64,000 bases of DNA from IMG/VR virus record IMGVR_UViG_3300041411_000074, positions 1 through 64,000 of that record, one strand, 5' to 3'. The DNA comes from a virus. Of the stretch, positions 63,980-64,000 are shown piece by piece. The translations under genes were made by a program, and so were the position numbers. Numbering within the stretch: position 1 is the first letter of the stretch; the number at the start of each line of letters is the position of its first letter. The notes under the pieces were generated by a model. It did not search any database. It had not been told where the DNA came from and was given only the letters and a program-made list of their open reading frames with translations.

Positions 63980-64000
63980 TCCAAGTGCAAAAGTAATTGC
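63972..64000 (+). CDS. 5' end of a gene, possibly thyX
   Basis: GTG after AAGGAGAG, reading MSSPSAKVI to the edge. FAD-dependent thymidylate synthases often begin with a similar SAKVIADSI stretch, and a dCMP deaminase is present upstream. Only nine codons are visible, so this is a guess. Confidence 0.35.

Overview
The window is one contiguous stretch of a tailed double-stranded DNA bacteriophage genome, and it runs past both window edges. Evidence: portal, large terminase, an S49-type prohead protease and a tail-associated SGNH hydrolase; a T7-like replication set (zinc/TOPRIM primase-helicase, family A DNA polymerase, gp2.5-like ssDNA-binding protein, 5'-3' exonuclease, HNH/endonuclease VII-like nuclease); well over 100 very small, tightly overlapping genes; and many free-standing homing-type endonucleases. 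The host is inferred, not shown. A PhaZ-type polyhydroxyalkanoate depolymerase closely resembling the Pseudomonas medium-chain PHA enzyme, plus a GC-rich gene pair in Pseudomonas style, point to Pseudomonas or a close gammaproteobacterium. Almost all recognisable promoters are sigma70-like, so this part of the genome probably uses host RNA polymerase.

Layout. (1) 1-11.5 kb, leftward: virion genes (protease, portal, TerL), a tail-fibre/SGNH group, a possible small terminase, a tRNA-Thr(UGU), structured noncoding DNA, and two HNH endonucleases. (2) 12.3-28.5 kb, rightward: starts with an XRE-type regulator, then small accessory genes with PhoH, a ClpP-like protease, dCMP deaminase, PhaZ, a GGQ mini release factor and two baseplate-J-like mini-proteins. 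It ends at a terminator after a GIY-YIG-like endonuclease. (3) 28.5-29.2 kb: convergent noncoding spacer with a strong hairpin. (4) 29.2-48.6 kb, leftward: small genes driven by a recurring TTGAC(N)-N17-TAGAAT-like promoter, interrupted by four AP2/HNH endonuclease genes. It also carries a T4 DenV-like glycosylase and an orphan, highly diverged family A-like polymerase. (5) 48.6-48.9 kb: divergent control region with a 13-bp iteron array. (6) 48.9-64 kb, rightward: the replication and nucleotide-metabolism module, with two more AP2/HNH endonucleases, one wedged between helicase and polymerase.

How the parts fit. The rightward replication module supplies DNA synthesis (primase-helicase, Pol A, SSB, exonuclease, HNH nuclease) and nucleotide supply (dCMP deaminase, MazG-like enzyme, DUF3310-like protein, possibly ThyX at the right edge). 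The accessory blocks probably remodel host metabolism (PHA store use, PhoH/ClpP), translation (GGQ protein) and DNA repair (DenV). The late block builds the capsid and the host-contacting fibres.

The observations most worth following up are the phage PhaZ, the orphan polymerase-like protein, the orphan baseplate-J-like domains, the 13-bp iteron array, and terminator hairpins whose loops contain the -35 box of the next promoter.
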